NCBI GenBank assembly: GCA_030430725.1
Contig: JAUIKP010000147.1
Location: 1-7,521, forward strand
Origin: Nitrospiria bacterium
GTDB lineage: Bacteria; Nitrospirota; Nitrospiria; Nitrospirales; UBA8639
DNA length: 7,521 nt
Direction of reading: 5' to 3'
This document shows, in pieces, positions 6,169 through 7,521 of this stretch. The stretch's first letter is position 1; every line of letters begins with the position of its first letter. The notes beneath the pieces were generated by a model. That model was not told where the DNA came from. It worked only from the letters and a program-made list of their open reading frames with translations, and made no database searches. A program made the translations under genes and the position numbers.

Positions 6169-6173
6169 ATTCT

Positions 6174-7521
6174 ATGACCGTACGGAAGGATGTTCCACAA
6201 CCTGAGCCCTCATGGTCAGACACAAAGCCTCTTGGACGGGAGGTCTTCGCCTTCATCACGGGATTGGCAATACTCGGAACCACTCTGACTTCTCCATTGC
6301 ATGCCGGGGACAGGGAATCCCGAAGTCCGGAGAAATATTTCCGTCGGATTGCGACATTCCCCGTCTTTCTCAATTCGGACGTCAATACAGAAACCGTCGC
6401 AGAAATCTTGACGGCGAGTGAAAATGGGCGATTGCTCATCTACACGGACAGTCAAACACAGAATATCGGATTTGTGGATATCAGTGATCCATCGGATCCT
6501 CAACCTGATGGGACGCTTGCTGTTGGTGGAGAACCCACGTCCGTTGCGGTTGTGGGGAAGTATGCGTTGGCTGTCGTCAATACCAGTGAAAACTTTGTCA
6601 ATACTTCCGGTGTTCTACAGATCATTAATCTCCATACACGCCAAATCGTACGAAGTATCGATCTCGGAGGACAGCCGGACAGTATTGCCGTCAGCCCCGA
6701 TGGGAAGTACGCCACCATTGCGATTGAGAATGAACGGGACGAGGAACTGGGAAATGGTGAACCCCCTCAATCCCCACCCGGCTTCGTGGTGATCGTCGAT
6801 ATTAAAGGCCATCCCAAGCACTGGACCACCCGCACAGTGGATCTGGTGGGAATCCCCACTCAGTTCCCCACCGATCCCGAGCCGGAATTTATCGATATCA
6901 ACCGGAAAAATATCGCCGTCGTCACGCTGCAGGAAAATAACCATCTGGTTCTCATTGACCTTCAAACAGGGAACGTGGTCAAGCATTGGGAAGCGGGAAC
7001 CGTCGATCTCACGGACATTGATACCAATGAAAACGATCTCATCGAGTTGAATAGCGGCTTGAATGATGTCCGCAGAGAACCGGATGCCGTGAAGTGGATT
7101 TCTACACGTCACTTGGCGACAGCCGATGAAGGGGATTTAGTAGGGGGAAGCCGGGGTTTTACCATCTTCAATACCACCGGGGATTTACGCTTTACCTCTG
7201 GCCATTCCATGGAACACCTGATGGCTCGTATCGGGCATTATCCTGAAGCTCGCTCCGAGAATAAAGGCAACGAACCCGAAGGCATTGAATACGGAGACTA
7301 TGGAAGGAACGACTACCTCTTTGTGGGATCCGAACGCTCAAGTGTCATTACGGTGTATCGACTCCGACGCAATCACCGTCCTAAATTTCTCCAGGTCCTT
7401 CCTACGGGCAACGGCCCTGAAGGATTGAAAGCCATACCTCATCGAAATTTATTGGTGTCCGCCAGCGAAAACGATGATCGAGGGGCCGGATTCCGGAGTG
7501 TCATCACCCTCTATAAATTGG
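6174..7521 (+). CDS. Exported beta-propeller protein of the choice-of-anchor I type, first 449 codons (3' end off the window)
   Basis: The frame is open from ATG at 6174 to the right edge. The N-terminus has charged residues (Arg4, Lys5, Lys18, Arg22), a hydrophobic stretch (about 24-41) and a plausible cleavage site after LHA (44), so the protein is probably exported. The rest reads as successive propeller blades: GEPTSVAVVGKYALAVV (119-135), GQPDSIAVSPDGKYATIAI (166-184), FIDINRKNIAVVTLQENNHLVLID (239-262). EPDAVKW...HLATADEGD (302-321), NKGNEPEGIE (363-372), YLFVGSERSSVITVY (381-395) and GPEGLKAIP (414-422) resemble choice-of-anchor I proteins, a family related to phytase-like and alkaline-phosphatase-like propellers. 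An acidic stretch DIDTNENDLIE (281-291) could bind calcium. The molecular function of this family is not established; enzymatic activity is not shown here. An anchor or sorting domain, if present, would be off-window. Confidence 0.75.
   Translation, partial: MTVRKDVPQPEPSWSDTKPLGREVFAFITGLAILGTTLTSPLHAGDRESRSPEKYFRRIATFPVFLNSDVNTETVAEILTASENGRLLIYTDSQTQNIGFVDISDPSDPQPDGTLAVGGEPTSVAVVGKYALAVVNTSENFVNTSGVLQIINLHTRQIVRSIDLGGQPDSIAVSPDGKYATIAIENERDEELGNGEPPQSPPGFVVIVDIKGHPKHWTTRTVDLVGIPTQFPTDPEPEFIDINRKNIAVVTLQENNHLVLIDLQTGNVVKHWEAGTVDLTDIDTNENDLIELNSGLNDVRREPDAVKWISTRHLATADEGDLVGGSRGFTIFNTTGDLRFTSGHSMEHLMARIGHYPEARSENKGNEPEGIEYGDYGRNDYLFVGSERSSVITVYRLRRNHRPKFLQVLPTGNGPEGLKAIPHRNLLVSASENDDRGAGFRSVITLYKL

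Larger units (their letters stand above)
5661..6173. other. Divergent intergenic region rich in small hairpins
   Basis: These 513 bases separate two genes that point away from each other, so both promoters should lie here. No frame looks like a protein: the longer ones read as low-quality Arg/Cys/Ser-rich sequence and have no ribosome binding site I can see. Several perfect inverted repeats occur: 5812-5827, 5837-5866, the palindrome CTCCGGAG at 5912-5919, and 6010-6036. A structured untranslated leader, a small RNA or a non-coding repeat would fit; I cannot choose among these by eye. Confidence 0.45.

Noticed and set aside
5981..6439. 152-codon minus-strand frame overlapping the start of the propeller gene
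   Set aside because: It is antisense to the well-supported start and signal peptide of the exported protein, with no recognisable motif.

Overview
The window looks like ordinary bacterial chromosome from a Gram-negative-type organism. It carries a two-component pair with an inner-membrane sensor and a protein with a signal peptide. Base composition is intermediate: about 50-55% GC over most genes, and nearer 60% in the leftmost gene, from lines counted by hand. The mix of genes would suit Nitrospira or a relative, but that is an inference and no marker here settles it. Coding is dense on the minus strand and turns divergent near the right end.

Layout, left to right. (1) Positions 1-1398, minus: the N-terminal 466 codons of an unusual pyruvate kinase whose C-terminal half lies off the left edge. 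(2) 1399-1767: gene-free leader of that gene, with a spaced inverted repeat. (3) 1768-3150, minus: a PhoR-type sensor histidine kinase, cotranscribed behind (4) 3180-3872, minus: its PhoB-type response regulator. A tiny reading frame with its own ribosome binding site overlaps the kinase start. (5) 3873-4169: intergenic stretch with a candidate minus-strand terminator. (6) 4170-5660, minus: a two-nuclease protein of the TM0106/RecB-like family, pairing a Cas4-like Fe-S PD-(D/E)XK half with an RNase H-like exonuclease half. (7) 5661-6173: a 513-base divergent intergenic region rich in small inverted repeats. (8) 6174-7521, plus: the first 449 codons of an exported beta-propeller protein of the choice-of-anchor I type, running off the right edge.

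The two-component pair is the only clear functional unit: the kinase would phosphorylate Asp53 of the regulator, probably in response to phosphate. No pst, phoU or phosphatase gene is visible, so the phosphate link rests on family resemblance alone. The pyruvate kinase, nuclease and propeller genes have no evident connection to it or to each other.

I see no mobile element, CRISPR array, tRNA or rRNA, and no convincing new multi-gene system. The best leads are the pyruvate kinase, with K+-independent-type residues, a roughly doubled B domain and a 140-residue N-terminal extension; the hairpin-rich divergent intergenic region; and the mini-cistron at the regulator-kinase junction.
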